From Streptomyces inusitatus (GTDB lineage: Bacteria > Actinomycetota > Actinomycetes > Streptomycetales > Streptomycetaceae), in contig NZ_BMWG01000021.1 in the NCBI RefSeq assembly GCF_014651115.1, positions 62,001 to 126,000 of the forward strand: a stretch of DNA of 64,000 nt. Direction: 5' to 3'. The first letter of the stretch is position 1, and the number at the start of each line of letters is the position of its first letter. The notes below the pieces were generated by a model that made no database searches, was not told the DNA's origin, and saw nothing but the letters and a program-made list of their open reading frames with translations. This document shows, in pieces, positions 34,364-42,752 of this stretch. The position numbers were made by a program, and so were the translations under genes.

Positions 34364-34546
34364 GGCGGCTGTCCTTCGGAGTCGGGGTCGGGGTCGGGGT
34401 CGCGCGGTGGCTGGAGACGCCGGTGAGGCTTCCGTGCCTCTCCGTGTCTCTCCGTGCCTCAGTAATACCGCACGGGAGCCTTTTCATGAGCATGGCAGCG
34501 GAGAGCGGGCGCGTCACAGGGGGAAGCCTTGCCGCGCCCGCCCGTC

Positions 34547-35875
34547 TCACACATACTCCGTCGGCAGGACCGGCTCCCCCCGGGAGAGCTGGACGGCCGA
34601 CATCGGCAGCGCCGCCCGCGCGGCGATGTGCCGCTCGCGCGCCGTGTCCAGCGACTCCCGCGCCACCACCTTGCCGTCCCTGACCAGCTCCACCAGCAGC
34701 TGTCGCGCCGCCAGCTCCGTGGGCACCGGCCCGGTGCCCACGACCTCGGCCTCCGCGACCGACTCCGCGTCCAGCCGCCGGGCGGCCCACTTGCGGCCGC
34801 CGAGGGAGTACTTCGCGCCGAGGGACTTCTTCGCCACCGGCTCCAGCGGGGCCCCGGGCTCCGCCGAGCGGGCGCGGGCGACCAGCTTGTACACCATCGA
34901 GCAGGTGGGGTGCCCGCTGCCGGTGACCAGCTGGGTGCCGACCCCGTACGCGTCCACCGGCGCGGCGGCCAGCGAGGCGATGGCGTACTCGTCCAGGTCG
35001 GAGGTGACGACGATCCTGGTGTCCCGCGCGCCCAGCTCGTCGAGCTGCTGGCGCACCCGGTGCGCGACCAGCAGCAGATCGCCGGAGTCGATCCGGACCG
35101 CCCCGAGACCCGGCCCGGCGATCTCCACGGCGGTACGGACGGCCTCGGCCACGTCGTAGGTGTCGACCAGCAGGGTGGTGCCGCGCCCGAGCGAGTCGAC
35201 CTGGGCGCGGAAGGCGTCCCGCTCGCTGTCGTGCAGCAGGGTGAAGGCGTGCGCGCTGGTGCCCACCGTCGGGATCCCGTAGCGGAAGCCCGCCGCGAGA
35301 TCGGAGGTGGAGTCGAAGCCGCCGACATAGGCAGCCCGGGCGGAGGCCACCGCGGACAGCTCGTGGGTGCGCCGCGCGCCCATCTCGATCAGCCGCCGGC
35401 CGCCGGCCGCCGAGGACATCCGGGAGGCGGCGGCGGCGATCGCCGAGTCGTGGTTGAGGATCGACAGGATCACCGTCTCCAGCAGCACGCACTCGGCGAA
35501 GGAGCCCTCGACCCGCAGCAGCGGGGAGCCGGGGAAGTAGACCTCGCCCTCCGGATAGCCCCAGATGTCGCCGCTGAAGCGGTAGGAGGAGAGCCACTTC
35601 AGGGTGGGCTCGTCCACGATCCCGCGCTCGCGCAGGAAGCCGATCACATCCGCGTCGAAGCGGAAGTTCTCCACGGCGTCCAGCACCCGGCCGGTGCCCG
35701 CGACGACGCCGTACCGCCGTCCCTCGGGGAGCCTGCGGGTGAAGACCTCGAAGACCGAGCGGCGGCCCGCGGTGCCCGCCCGCAGGGCCGCCTGGACCAT
35801 CGTGAACTCGTACTGGTCGGTGAAGAGGGCGGTCGAGGGGACGTCCACCGGCAGTCCCAGATCAGCGGTGTTCAC
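34547..35875 (-). CDS. pncB: Nicotinate phosphoribosyltransferase
   Basis: Makes nicotinate mononucleotide from nicotinate and PRPP. The 442-residue protein has the family signatures FTDQYEFTMVQAALRAG near the start, FEVFTRRLPEGRRYGVVAG, the phosphohistidine-region GTSAHAF, the PRPP/carboxylate site VRIDSGDL, and VTSDLDEY. GTG 35875 is used; longer readings would cross a regulatory palindrome. It partners pncA downstream and is divergent from clpS. Confidence 0.92.
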   Translation of the reverse strand: MNTADLGLPVDVPSTALFTDQYEFTMVQAALRAGTAGRRSVFEVFTRRLPEGRRYGVVAGTGRVLDAVENFRFDADVIGFLRERGIVDEPTLKWLSSYRFSGDIWGYPEGEVYFPGSPLLRVEGSFAECVLLETVILSILNHDSAIAAAASRMSSAAGGRRLIEMGARRTHELSAVASARAAYVGGFDSTSDLAAGFRYGIPTVGTSAHAFTLLHDSERDAFRAQVDSLGRGTTLLVDTYDVAEAVRTAVEIAGPGLGAVRIDSGDLLLVAHRVRQQLDELGARDTRIVVTSDLDEYAIASLAAAPVDAYGVGTQLVTGSGHPTCSMVYKLVARARSAEPGAPLEPVAKKSLGAKYSLGGRKWAARRLDAESVAEAEVVGTGPVPTELAARQLLVELVRDGKVVARESLDTARERHIAARAALPMSAVQLSRGEPVLPTEYV

Positions 35876-35947
35876 GGCACTCAGCCTCGCGCTTTCGTCT
35901 CGGTCGCCCTTCGAGCACGGGCGATCCAGCCATGGCCCGGATGCTAC

Positions 35948-35978
35948 CCCACATCTCGTCAAAGTGACGAGATGTGGG
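35948..35978. promoter_or_regulatory. 13-bp perfect palindrome between pncB and clpS
   Basis: CCCACATCTCGTC-aaagt-GACGAGATGTGGG: perfect 13-bp arms with a 5-base centre in the 139-base divergent gap. A terminator makes no sense between divergent genes, so this is a strong operator candidate for pncB, clpS or both. It is unlike the ClgR box (GTTCGC-N5-GCG). Confidence 0.7.
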
Positions 35979-36014
35979 TGGCCGTTTATGCGCCGAGCCC
36001 CCCTGAGTGGCAGC

Positions 36015-36329
36015 ATGGACCAGGTGAGTGTTGCTCCCACAGAGATCGAACGTCCTGAGTCGGCGGAGGAGACCTTCGCCGTTCCCGAGCCCGACGTGCC
36101 GTGGGTGACGCTCGTCCACAACGATCCGGTGAATCTGATGAGCTATGTGACCTACGTCTTCCAGGCGTACTTCGGTTACTCCAAGGACAAGGCGCGCAAA
36201 CTGATGCTCGACGTCCACCAGAAGGGGCGCGCCGTCGTCTCCAGCGGCAGTCGCGAGGAGATGGAGCGCGACGTCCAGGCGATGCACGGATACGGACTGT
36301 GGGCGACCCTCTCCCAGGACCGCAACTGA
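36015..36329 (+). CDS. clpS: ATP-dependent Clp protease adaptor
   Basis: ClpS binds ClpA/ClpC-type unfoldases and hands over N-degron substrates. The 104-residue protein has the flexible acidic N-terminus and the core WVTLVHNDPVNLMSYVTYVF, then FGYSKDKARKLMLDVHQKGRAVV, with the N-end-rule pocket residues of the family. GTG 36024 is an alternative start giving the common SVAP N-terminus. Its stop overlaps the DUF2017 start (TGATG), the conserved actinobacterial pairing. Confidence 0.93.
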   Translation: MDQVSVAPTEIERPESAEETFAVPEPDVPWVTLVHNDPVNLMSYVTYVFQAYFGYSKDKARKLMLDVHQKGRAVVSSGSREEMERDVQAMHGYGLWATLSQDRN

Positions 36330-36922
36330 TGCCGGGACACTTCGAGCCGGTCCCCGGCGGCGGCGCGGCCATCGCGCTGGACGAGGTCGAGATCTCGATC
36401 CTGCGCTCGCTCGCCGTGCAGCTCCTCGAACTGATCGGGCCCGGCGAGACGCCCGTCGAGGGCGAGGACCCCCTCGCCGCCCTCTTCGCCGAGGGCCCGA
36501 GCGAGCCGCCCGCCGACCCCGCGCTGGCCCGGCTCTTCCCCGACGCCTATGTCGACCCCGCCGCCGGGAAGCCCGACGACGAGCTTCAGGAGGCCTCCTC
36601 CGAATTCCGCCGCTTCACCGAGAACGATCTGCGCACCCACAAGCGCGAGGACGCGATGGCGGTGGTCCGCGCCCTCGATTCACTCACCGTGGACGGCGAG
36701 GGCGGCGCGGTGCTGAAGCTGACCGCGCCCGACTCCGTGCCCTGGCTGCGCTCGCTGAACGACCTCAGGCTGACCATCGGCACCCGTCTGGAGGTCACCG
36801 ACGAGGACGAGGGCGCGGGGCTCTACCGGCTGCCGGACTCCGATCCGCGCAAGCCGATGGTGATGGCCTACCTCTGGCTCGGGGTGCTTCAGGAGACCCT
36901 CGTCGAAACCCTGATGCCCTGA
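36329..36922 (+). CDS. DUF2017 family protein
   Basis: A 197-residue conserved actinobacterial protein, translationally coupled to clpS. It has an N-terminal helical part (ISILRSLAVQLLELIG), a central acidic loop, FRRFTENDLRTHKREDA, and a helix-rich end LRSLNDLRLTIGTRLEVTDED...YLWLGVLQETLVETLMP. No catalytic motif is visible. Its constant place next to clpS suggests a role linked to Clp proteolysis, but the function is unknown. Confidence 0.82.
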   Translation: MPGHFEPVPGGGAAIALDEVEISILRSLAVQLLELIGPGETPVEGEDPLAALFAEGPSEPPADPALARLFPDAYVDPAAGKPDDELQEASSEFRRFTENDLRTHKREDAMAVVRALDSLTVDGEGGAVLKLTAPDSVPWLRSLNDLRLTIGTRLEVTDEDEGAGLYRLPDSDPRKPMVMAYLWLGVLQETLVETLMP

Positions 36923-37354
36923 CCCGGCTCCACCCGCCCTCCCCGCGGCCCCCTGCGCGGCCCCTTCACACCCCCTTCACGGCCCCCGGCGGCCCGCCCC
37001 GCCGGGGCCCGTCGGCGCGCCCCCGCGCCACCCCCGTACCGACCCCCCGGTGAACGCTCAGCGGACGCTCAAATCCGGATAACGATCACATCACCGCACC
37101 CGAACGCTTTGTCGTGTCGGGGGACATATGTCCGTCTCTGGCGGTGGTCTGCGTCACACTCTTCCTCAATGATCTCCGTGTCGACCGTGATAAATCTTCA
37201 CGACCGCCAGGGGCGCCACCCATGCCCCTGGGGGCGCTTGAGCCGGCGGATCGCCGGTAGCACTCCATCCGTATCCGGGGGGATCAGGACCTGATCCGCG
37301 TCCGCGCGCCAATGGCGGCGGGAGCGGATCCGCATGGAGAAAGGGCGCACCAAC
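36923..37354. other. 432-base gap with several palindromes before amino-acid permease
   Basis: No gene seen. The first 150 bases are C-rich without structure. Then come GGACATATGTCC (37122-37133), a hairpin CCAGGGGC/GCCCCTGG (37207-37231), GGATCAGG-A-CCTGATCC (37281-37297) and GCGGATCCGC (37324-37333). A relatively AT-rich stretch around 37170-37200 is the likely promoter. The last two palindromes lie in the leader of the permease mRNA. Confidence 0.6.
37281..37297. promoter_or_regulatory. Operator-like palindrome upstream of permease
   Basis: GGATCAGG-A-CCTGATCC, perfect 8-bp arms with a single central base, 57 bases before the permease ATG. Odd-length palindromes of this size suit a dimeric repressor. 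Regulator unknown. Confidence 0.5.
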
Positions 37355-38833
37355 ATGACCTCAGTGCAGGTCGGCAAAGATGACGGGCACGACGGCAAGG
37401 GTGTCGCGGGGCTCACCGGCACCGCCACCGCCACCGCCGCGGAGACCGCGGGCGGACCGGGCGCGGACCAGGGCTACCACCGCAGCCTGGGCGCCCGCCA
37501 GATACAGATGATCGCGATCGGCGGAGCGATCGGCACCGGTCTCTTCCTCGGCGCGGGCAAGGGCATCTCCAAGGCCGGACCCAGCCTCATCCTGGCCTAC
37601 GCCATCGCCGGCGTGGTCATCTTCTTCATCATGCGCGCCCTCGGCGAACTGCTGATGTACCGCCCGGTCGCGGGCTCCTTCTCCGAGTACGCACGCGAGT
37701 TCATCAGCCCCTTCGCGGGCTACGCCACCGGCTGGACCTACTGGCTCTTCTGGGTCGTCACCGGAATGACCGAGGTCACCGCCGCGGCCAGCTATATGAC
37801 GTACTGGTTCGACGTCCCCCAGTGGATCTCCGCACTGGTCTTCACGATCATCCTCTACGGCGCGAACCTGATCTCCGTGAAGCTCTTCGGCGAGCTGGAG
37901 TTCTGGTTCTCCATGGTCAAGGTCACCGCCATCATCGGCATGATCCTGATCTGCCTCGGCATCCTCACCCTCGGCTTCTCCGACGCGGGCGACACCGCGT
38001 CCGTCTCCCTCCTCTGGGACGACGGCGGCTTCTTCCCCAAGGGCATCGGCGGCACGCTGATGACCCTCCAGATCGTGATGTTCGCCTTCCTCGCGGTCGA
38101 ACTGGTCGGCGTCACCGCGGGCGAGTCCAAGGACCCCGAGAAGACCCTCCCCAAGGCCATCAACACCGTGCCGTGGCGCATCGCCGTCTTCTACATCGGC
38201 GCGCTGATCATGATCCTGTCGGTGGTCTCCTGGACCAACTTCAAGCCCGGCGTCTCCCCCTTCGTCGCCGCCTTCGACGAGATGGGCCTCCAGACCGGCG
38301 CGGCCATCGTGAACTTCGTCGTCCTCACCGCCGCCCTCTCCTCCTGCAACTCCGGCATGTACTCCACCGGCCGGATGCTGCGCGACCTCGCGCTCAACAG
38401 CCAGGGCCCGAAGTTCTTCACCCGGCTCACCAAGAACGGCACCCCGCTGATCGGCACCACCTTCTCCGCGGGCCTGATGATGATCGGCGTCTGGATCAAC
38501 TACCAGTGGCCCGGCGAGGCCTTCAACAAGATCGTCTCCTTCGCCACCATCTCCGGCATGTGGGCCTGGATCATGATCCTGGTCAGCCAGATCCGCTACC
38601 GCGCCAAGGCCGACCGCGGCGAACTCCCGCAGTCCACCTTCAAGGCCCCCGGCGCGCCCTACACCAGCTGGTTCGCGCTCGCCTTCATCGGCATGGTCAT
38701 CGTGCTCATGGGCATCGACAAGGACGCCAGGATCTCCCTCTACGTCGCCCCGTTCTGGGCGCTGATCCTCGGCGTGTCCTATCTGCTCCTCAAGCGCCGC
38801 AACCCCCAGGGCGCGGCCTTCCTCAAGCGCTGA
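37355..38833 (+). CDS. Amino-acid permease, APC superfamily (AAT family)
   Basis: A 492-residue, 12-segment proton symporter. After about 45 hydrophilic residues it begins HRSLGARQIQMIAIGGAIGTGLFLG, the signature of the AAT family, and continues with GSFSEYAREFISPFAGYATGWTYW. Closest in type to L-asparagine (AnsP), D-Ala/D-Ser/Gly (CycA) and GABA permeases; the substrate cannot be fixed. ATG 37355 is used with AAAGGG upstream; ATG 37334 is possible. A long leader with palindromes suggests tight control, and a 21-bp-stem terminator follows. Confidence 0.87.
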   Translation: MTSVQVGKDDGHDGKGVAGLTGTATATAAETAGGPGADQGYHRSLGARQIQMIAIGGAIGTGLFLGAGKGISKAGPSLILAYAIAGVVIFFIMRALGELLMYRPVAGSFSEYAREFISPFAGYATGWTYWLFWVVTGMTEVTAAASYMTYWFDVPQWISALVFTIILYGANLISVKLFGELEFWFSMVKVTAIIGMILICLGILTLGFSDAGDTASVSLLWDDGGFFPKGIGGTLMTLQIVMFAFLAVELVGVTAGESKDPEKTLPKAINTVPWRIAVFYIGALIMILSVVSWTNFKPGVSPFVAAFDEMGLQTGAAIVNFVVLTAALSSCNSGMYSTGRMLRDLALNSQGPKFFTRLTKNGTPLIGTTFSAGLMMIGVWINYQWPGEAFNKIVSFATISGMWAWIMILVSQIRYRAKADRGELPQSTFKAPGAPYTSWFALAFIGMVIVLMGIDKDARISLYVAPFWALILGVSYLLLKRRNPQGAAFLKR

Positions 38834-38858
38834 CCGCCGCCCCGCCGGCGGCGGCGAA

Positions 38859-38904
38859 CGAACGGGCGGGCCCGTACCGACAGCGGTACGGGCCCGCCCG
38901 TTCG
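38859..38904 (+). terminator. Strong terminator after permease
   Basis: Perfect 21-bp inverted repeat (38859-38879 with 38884-38904), 4-base loop, 26 bases after the permease stop. No U run follows. It insulates the permease from the mec-like gene. Confidence 0.85.
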
Positions 38905-38927
38905 CCCGTCTGCTTATCCTGATCGCC

Positions 38928-39350
38928 ATGCTGACCCTGACCCAGGCTCTCTTCGACCAGATCGTGGCGCACGCCCGCGCCGACCACCCCGACGAGGCGT
39001 GCGGCGTGGTCGCCGGCCCCGAGGACAGCGGCCGCCCCGAGCGCTTCATCCCCATGCTGAACGCCGCCCGCTCGCCCACGTTCTACGAGTTCGACTCCGC
39101 GGATCTGCTCAAGCTCTACCGTGAGATGGACGACAACGACGAAGTGCCGGTGATCATCTACCACTCGCACACCGCCACCGAGGCATACCCCTCGCGAACG
39201 GACATCTCCTACGCGAACGAACCCGCCGCGCACTACGTACTGGTCTCCACCGCCGACACCGACGCCGCCGGACCCTTCCAATTCCGCTCCTTCCGCATCG
39301 TGGACGGCGAGATCACCGAAGAAGACATCAAGGTCGTGGATGCATACTGA
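38928..39350 (+). CDS. mec: JAMM/M67 metalloprotease, Mec-like
   Basis: A 140-residue JAMM-domain zinc peptidase. The motif HSHTATEAYPSRTD fits H-x-H-x7-S-x2-D exactly, and the upstream Glu is in DEACGVVAG. In M. tuberculosis Mec removes cysteine from the CysO-Cys adduct made by CysM. The carrier and cysM lie 3.4 kb downstream on the same strand, with B12 genes between. The carrier here ends Gly-Gly-Met-Tyr, so this protease may also trim it. TATCCT 7 bases before the ATG suggests a leaderless mRNA. Confidence 0.85.
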   Translation: MLTLTQALFDQIVAHARADHPDEACGVVAGPEDSGRPERFIPMLNAARSPTFYEFDSADLLKLYREMDDNDEVPVIIYHSHTATEAYPSRTDISYANEPAAHYVLVSTADTDAAGPFQFRSFRIVDGEITEEDIKVVDAY

Positions 39351-39384
39351 GCGCTGACCGAGTTCCGACTCGACATGTCTGAAA

Positions 39385-39484
39385 ACGGGCGGCAGGACCC
39401 AGGAAGCCGGTGCGAATCCGGCGCGGTCCCGCCACTGTGACCAAGCCCCCCGGCTTGGCAGCCAGGAACTGACCTGCCGCCCTT
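39385..39484 (+). promoter_or_regulatory. Cobalamin (B12) riboswitch
   Basis: The conserved cobalamin aptamer is clear: GGAAGCCGGTGCGAATCCGG, GCGGTCCCGCCACTGTGA and the B12 box GCAGCCAGGAACTGACCTG. The closing stem P1 pairs GGGCGGCAGG (39387-39396) with CCTGCCGCCC (39473-39482). It sits about 50 bases before the binding-protein gene, whose GGAGGAGG site could be masked. Adenosylcobalamin should switch the importer off. Confidence 0.95.
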
Positions 39485-39535
39485 CTCCCAACACCAAGGG
39501 GACGTGGAAATCCCCGGAGGAGGCCGTACCCCGTC

Positions 39536-40540
39536 ATGTCCGCACACCGCTCCGCACACCGCTCCGCACACCGCTCCACCCGCGCGCTCATAGCCGCCGC
39601 CCTGCTGCTCCCGCTCGCCGCCTGCGCCGCCGACACGGAGAAGAAGCCCGCCGACACCAAGGCCGCCGACACCGGCGGAGCCTTCCCCTACACCGTCGAC
39701 AACTGCGGTGTGAAGACGACGTACCAGAAGGCCCCCGAACGGGCCGTCACCATGAACCAGCACGTCACCGAGATCATGCTCGAACTCGGCCTGGAGAAGT
39801 CCCTCACCGGCACCGCCTACCTCGACGACCAGGTCCTGCCGCGCCACCGGAAGACGTACGACGCCATCCCCGTACTCGCCAAGGAGTACCCCTCCAAGGA
39901 GAAGCTCCTCGCCGCCAACCCCGACTTCGTCTACGGCGGATACGCCAGCGCCTTCGACGCCAAGGACGGCCGCACCCGCGACGAGCTGAAGAAGTCCGGC
40001 ATCGACTCCCGGCTCAACATCGAATACTGCGCCAAGGGCAGGACCACCCTCGACGAGGTCTACCGCGAGATCGACGAGATCGGCCGCACCTTCGGCGCCG
40101 GCGACCGCGCCCAGAAGTGGATCACCGAGGCGCGCGCCACCGTCAAGAAGACCGAGGAGCGGTTCAAGGGCCGCGAGCCCAAGCCCGTCTTCGTCTACGA
40201 CAGCGGCGACAAGACCGCCCAGACCGTCGGCGGCACCGGCATCGGCAACGAACTGATCACCCGGGCCGGCGGCCGCAATGTCTTCGCGGGCATCGGCAAG
40301 GCCTTCGGCGACGCCACCTGGGAGCAGGTCGTCGCCGGCAAGCCGGAGATCATCGTCATCCTCGACTACGGCGCCACCACCGTCGAACAGAAGAAGAAGC
40401 GCCTGCTGGACGACCCGGTGCTCCGCGACGTCCCCGCCGTCAAGAACAAGAAGTTCGCCGTACTCCCGCTCTCCGACGCGGTCCTCGGAGTACGCGCACC
40501 CGAAGCCATCACCAAGCTGGCCTCGCAGTTCTCCGAGTGA
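39536..40540 (+). CDS. btuF: Cobalamin/siderophore-type ABC binding lipoprotein, BtuF-like
   Basis: A 334-residue periplasmic-binding-fold lipoprotein. The lipobox is LAAC (Cys about 29). FPYTVDNCGVKTTYQKAPERAVTMNQHVTEIMLELGL is the family start also seen in Fe-siderophore binders; the B12 riboswitch in front points to cobalamin or a precursor such as cobinamide. The N-terminal codons carry three tandem 12-base copies (39539-39574) encoding SAHR. Permease and ATPase follow in order. Confidence 0.85.
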   Translation: MSAHRSAHRSAHRSTRALIAAALLLPLAACAADTEKKPADTKAADTGGAFPYTVDNCGVKTTYQKAPERAVTMNQHVTEIMLELGLEKSLTGTAYLDDQVLPRHRKTYDAIPVLAKEYPSKEKLLAANPDFVYGGYASAFDAKDGRTRDELKKSGIDSRLNIEYCAKGRTTLDEVYREIDEIGRTFGAGDRAQKWITEARATVKKTEERFKGREPKPVFVYDSGDKTAQTVGGTGIGNELITRAGGRNVFAGIGKAFGDATWEQVVAGKPEIIVILDYGATTVEQKKKRLLDDPVLRDVPAVKNKKFAVLPLSDAVLGVRAPEAITKLASQFSE

Positions 40541-40551
40541 GGCCCGCCGCT

Positions 40552-41706
40552 GTGAAGCCCGCCACCCAGCCGACCCCCGCGCCCGGCACGGAACCCGCCT
40601 CCGTGCCCGGCACGGAACCCGCCTCCGTGCCCGGCACGGAACCCGCCCCCGTGCCCGCCCGCCGGACCGGAGCCCGCCCCTCCACCGCAGCCGCCTCCCG
40701 GCTGCGGTACGGGGCCGTCCTCACCGCCCTCACGGCGGCCCTCGCCCTCGCGGTGGTCGCGGGCCTCAGCCTCGGCTCCGTACGCATCCCGCCGGGACAG
40801 GTGATCGACGCGCTCCTCCCCGGCGCGGCACCCAGCCCGTTCCGCACCATCGTCATGGACGTACGACTGCCCCGCGTCCTGCTCGGCGTCCTCGTCGGCG
40901 CGGGGCTCGCCGTCTGCGGCACCGTCCTCCAGGCCCTGGTGCGCAACCGGCTCGCCGACCCCTTCCTCCTCGGGATCTCCTCCGGAGCCTCCACCGGAGC
41001 CGTCGTCGTCCTCACCCTCGGCATCGGCGCCACCACCGCCGTCGCCATGCCCATCGGCGCGTTCGCCGGAGCGCTCGCCGCGACCGTCCTCGTCTACGGA
41101 CTGGCCCGCCGCGGCGGCTCCATGACCGGCACCCGGCTCGTCCTCGCGGGGGTGACCGTCTCGTACATCCTCACCGCCCTCACCACCCTCGTCCTCGTCT
41201 CCTCCGCCCGACCCGAACACTTCCGCGAAGCGCTCTACTGGTCACTCGGCGGCCTCGGCAGCGCCCGCTGGGACGCCCTCTGGATCCCCGGCCTCGTCCT
41301 CGCCGCCGCCCTGCCCCTGCTCCTCGCCCTCGCCCGCCCCCTCGACCTGCTGCTCGTCGGAGAAGAAGGAGCCACCGTCCTCGGACTCGACGTCTCCCGC
41401 TTCCGGGCCGCCGTCTTCATCCTCGTCTCCCTGGTCACCGCCGTCCTGGTCTCCGCCAGCGGCGCCGTCGGCTTCATCGGACTGATGGTCCCCCACGCCG
41501 CCCGGCTCCTCGTCGGCGCGACCCACCGCGCCCTCCTGCCGGTCTCCGCCCTCGGCGGCGCCCTCGCCCTCGTCGTCGCCGACCTCGCCGCCCGCACCGT
41601 CGCCTCACCGCAGGACATCCCCGTCGGAGTGCTCACCGCCCTCATCGGCGGCCCGCTCTTCCTCTGGCTGATGCGCTCCCGCAACGCACAAGGAGCCGTC
41701 CTGTGA
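40552..41706 (+). CDS. btuC: Cobalamin-type ABC permease, BtuC/FecCD family
   Basis: A 384-residue permease with about ten membrane segments. FecCD signatures are visible: VRLPRVLLGVLVGAGLAVCGTVLQALVRNRLADPFLLGISSGAS and GAVGFIGLMVPHAARLLVG. The first 45 residues are an unusual Pro-rich lead containing three exact 8-residue copies PGTEPASV-like, from a 24-base tandem repeat at 40582-40653. GTG 40552 is 11 bases after the btuF stop; its own stop overlaps the ATPase start. Confidence 0.85.
   Translation: MKPATQPTPAPGTEPASVPGTEPASVPGTEPAPVPARRTGARPSTAAASRLRYGAVLTALTAALALAVVAGLSLGSVRIPPGQVIDALLPGAAPSPFRTIVMDVRLPRVLLGVLVGAGLAVCGTVLQALVRNRLADPFLLGISSGASTGAVVVLTLGIGATTAVAMPIGAFAGALAATVLVYGLARRGGSMTGTRLVLAGVTVSYILTALTTLVLVSSARPEHFREALYWSLGGLGSARWDALWIPGLVLAAALPLLLALARPLDLLLVGEEGATVLGLDVSRFRAAVFILVSLVTAVLVSASGAVGFIGLMVPHAARLLVGATHRALLPVSALGGALALVVADLAARTVASPQDIPVGVLTALIGGPLFLWLMRSRNAQGAVL
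40582..40653 (+). repeat. Three 24-base tandem repeats in btuC start
   Basis: Units 40582-40605, 40606-40629 and 40630-40653 are identical but for one base in the last. Being 24 bases long they keep frame and add 8 residues each to the permease N-terminus, so copy number can change without a frameshift. Confidence 0.85.
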
Positions 41707-42476
41707 CCGCCTCCCTCACCCTCACCGGAATCACCTACGAGACCGACGGCCGCACCCTCCTGCACGGCATCGCCCTCGACGCCCGCCCGGGCGAGACCGT
41801 CGGCCTCGTCGGCCCCAACGGCAGCGGCAAGACCACCCTGCTGCGCTGCGTCTACGGCACACTCCGCCCCAGCGCCGGAAGCATTCACCTCGACGGCGAC
41901 GAACTCACCGCACTCGGACCCAAGGCCCGCGCCCGGCGCGTGGCCAGCGTCCCCCAGGACAGCCCCGGCGAATTCGAACTGACCGTCCGCGAGATCGTCG
42001 CCATGGGACGCGCCCCGCACAAACGCTTCTGGGAACAGGACACCGCGAACGACGCCTCCGTCGTCGACGACGCCCTCCACCGGCTCCGCATCACCGACCT
42101 CGCCGACCGAGCCTTCCCCTCCCTCTCCGGCGGCGAACGCCAGCGCGCCCTCGTCGCCCGCGCCCTGGTCCAACGGCCCGCGCTGCTCGTCCTCGACGAA
42201 CCCACCAACCATCTCGACATCCGCTACCAACTGGAGATCCTCGGCCTGATCCGCACCCTCGGCACCACCAGCCTGCTGGCCCTCCACGACCTCAACCTCG
42301 CCGCCTACTACTGCGACCGGATCCATGTCCTCAAGGCCGGACGGCTCGTCGCATCCGGCACGCCCCACGAGGTCCTGACCCCCGAACTGCTCGCCGAGGT
42401 CTACCGCGTCAAGGCCGAGATCGCGGTCCATCCGACCACCGGAGCCCCCACGATCACCTATCTCCCGCCCGCATAG
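41703..42476 (+). CDS. btuD: Cobalamin-type ABC ATPase, BtuD-like
   Basis: A 257-residue ABC ATPase. Walker A is GPNGSGKTT, the signature is LSGGERQRALVARAL, Walker B is LLVLDEPTNHLD and the switch His is in LALHDLNLAAYYCD. It belongs to the FecE/BtuD branch and completes the riboswitch-controlled importer. GTG 41703 overlaps the permease stop by GTGA. The cysteine leader peptide begins 70 bases after its stop. Confidence 0.9.
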   Translation: MTASLTLTGITYETDGRTLLHGIALDARPGETVGLVGPNGSGKTTLLRCVYGTLRPSAGSIHLDGDELTALGPKARARRVASVPQDSPGEFELTVREIVAMGRAPHKRFWEQDTANDASVVDDALHRLRITDLADRAFPSLSGGERQRALVARALVQRPALLVLDEPTNHLDIRYQLEILGLIRTLGTTSLLALHDLNLAAYYCDRIHVLKAGRLVASGTPHEVLTPELLAEVYRVKAEIAVHPTTGAPTITYLPPA

Positions 42477-42545
42477 TGAACGGTTTCCGTCCGGCATCCG
42501 AGATCACATTCCGGATCCCGGACCGGGAATCGATACGATGACCGC

Positions 42546-42650
42546 ATGGTTCTCCACGACATGAGCGACAAGGCGCGAGGCGGCTCAGTGCTGCTCGTCG
42601 CACGGCTCCATGTCGACCTGTGCCGCGTCGCCGGCGCGATGTGTCCCTGA
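42546..42650 (+). CDS. Putative cysteine-sensing leader peptide
   Basis: A 34-codon ORF starting MVLHDMSDKARGG and ending LHVDLCRVAGAMCP. The motif RxHVDLxR followed by terminal Cys codons is that of the small 'putative leader peptides' that precede sulfur-assimilation genes in Streptomyces. TACGAT lies 6 bases before the ATG, so it is probably leaderless and first on its mRNA. A small hairpin at 42654-42676 (GAAAGC/GCTTTC) follows the stop. Slow translation of the Cys codons under cysteine shortage would change folding before the carrier gene. Mechanism is inferred. Confidence 0.72.
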   Translation: MVLHDMSDKARGGSVLLVARLHVDLCRVAGAMCP

Positions 42651-42752
42651 GCACCGAAAGCCCCACCGCTTTCCGGCCACCGAGCCTCTCGACCGCCGTT
42701 CCCCAGCTCTTCCGCTCTCGCCCTACCGTCCTGACGACTGGAGCCCCACGCC

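Noticed and set aside
37150..37200. GlnR box before the amino-acid permease
   Set aside because: Partial GTCAC-like pieces are present, but the spaced GTNAC/GAAAC pattern is not convincing.
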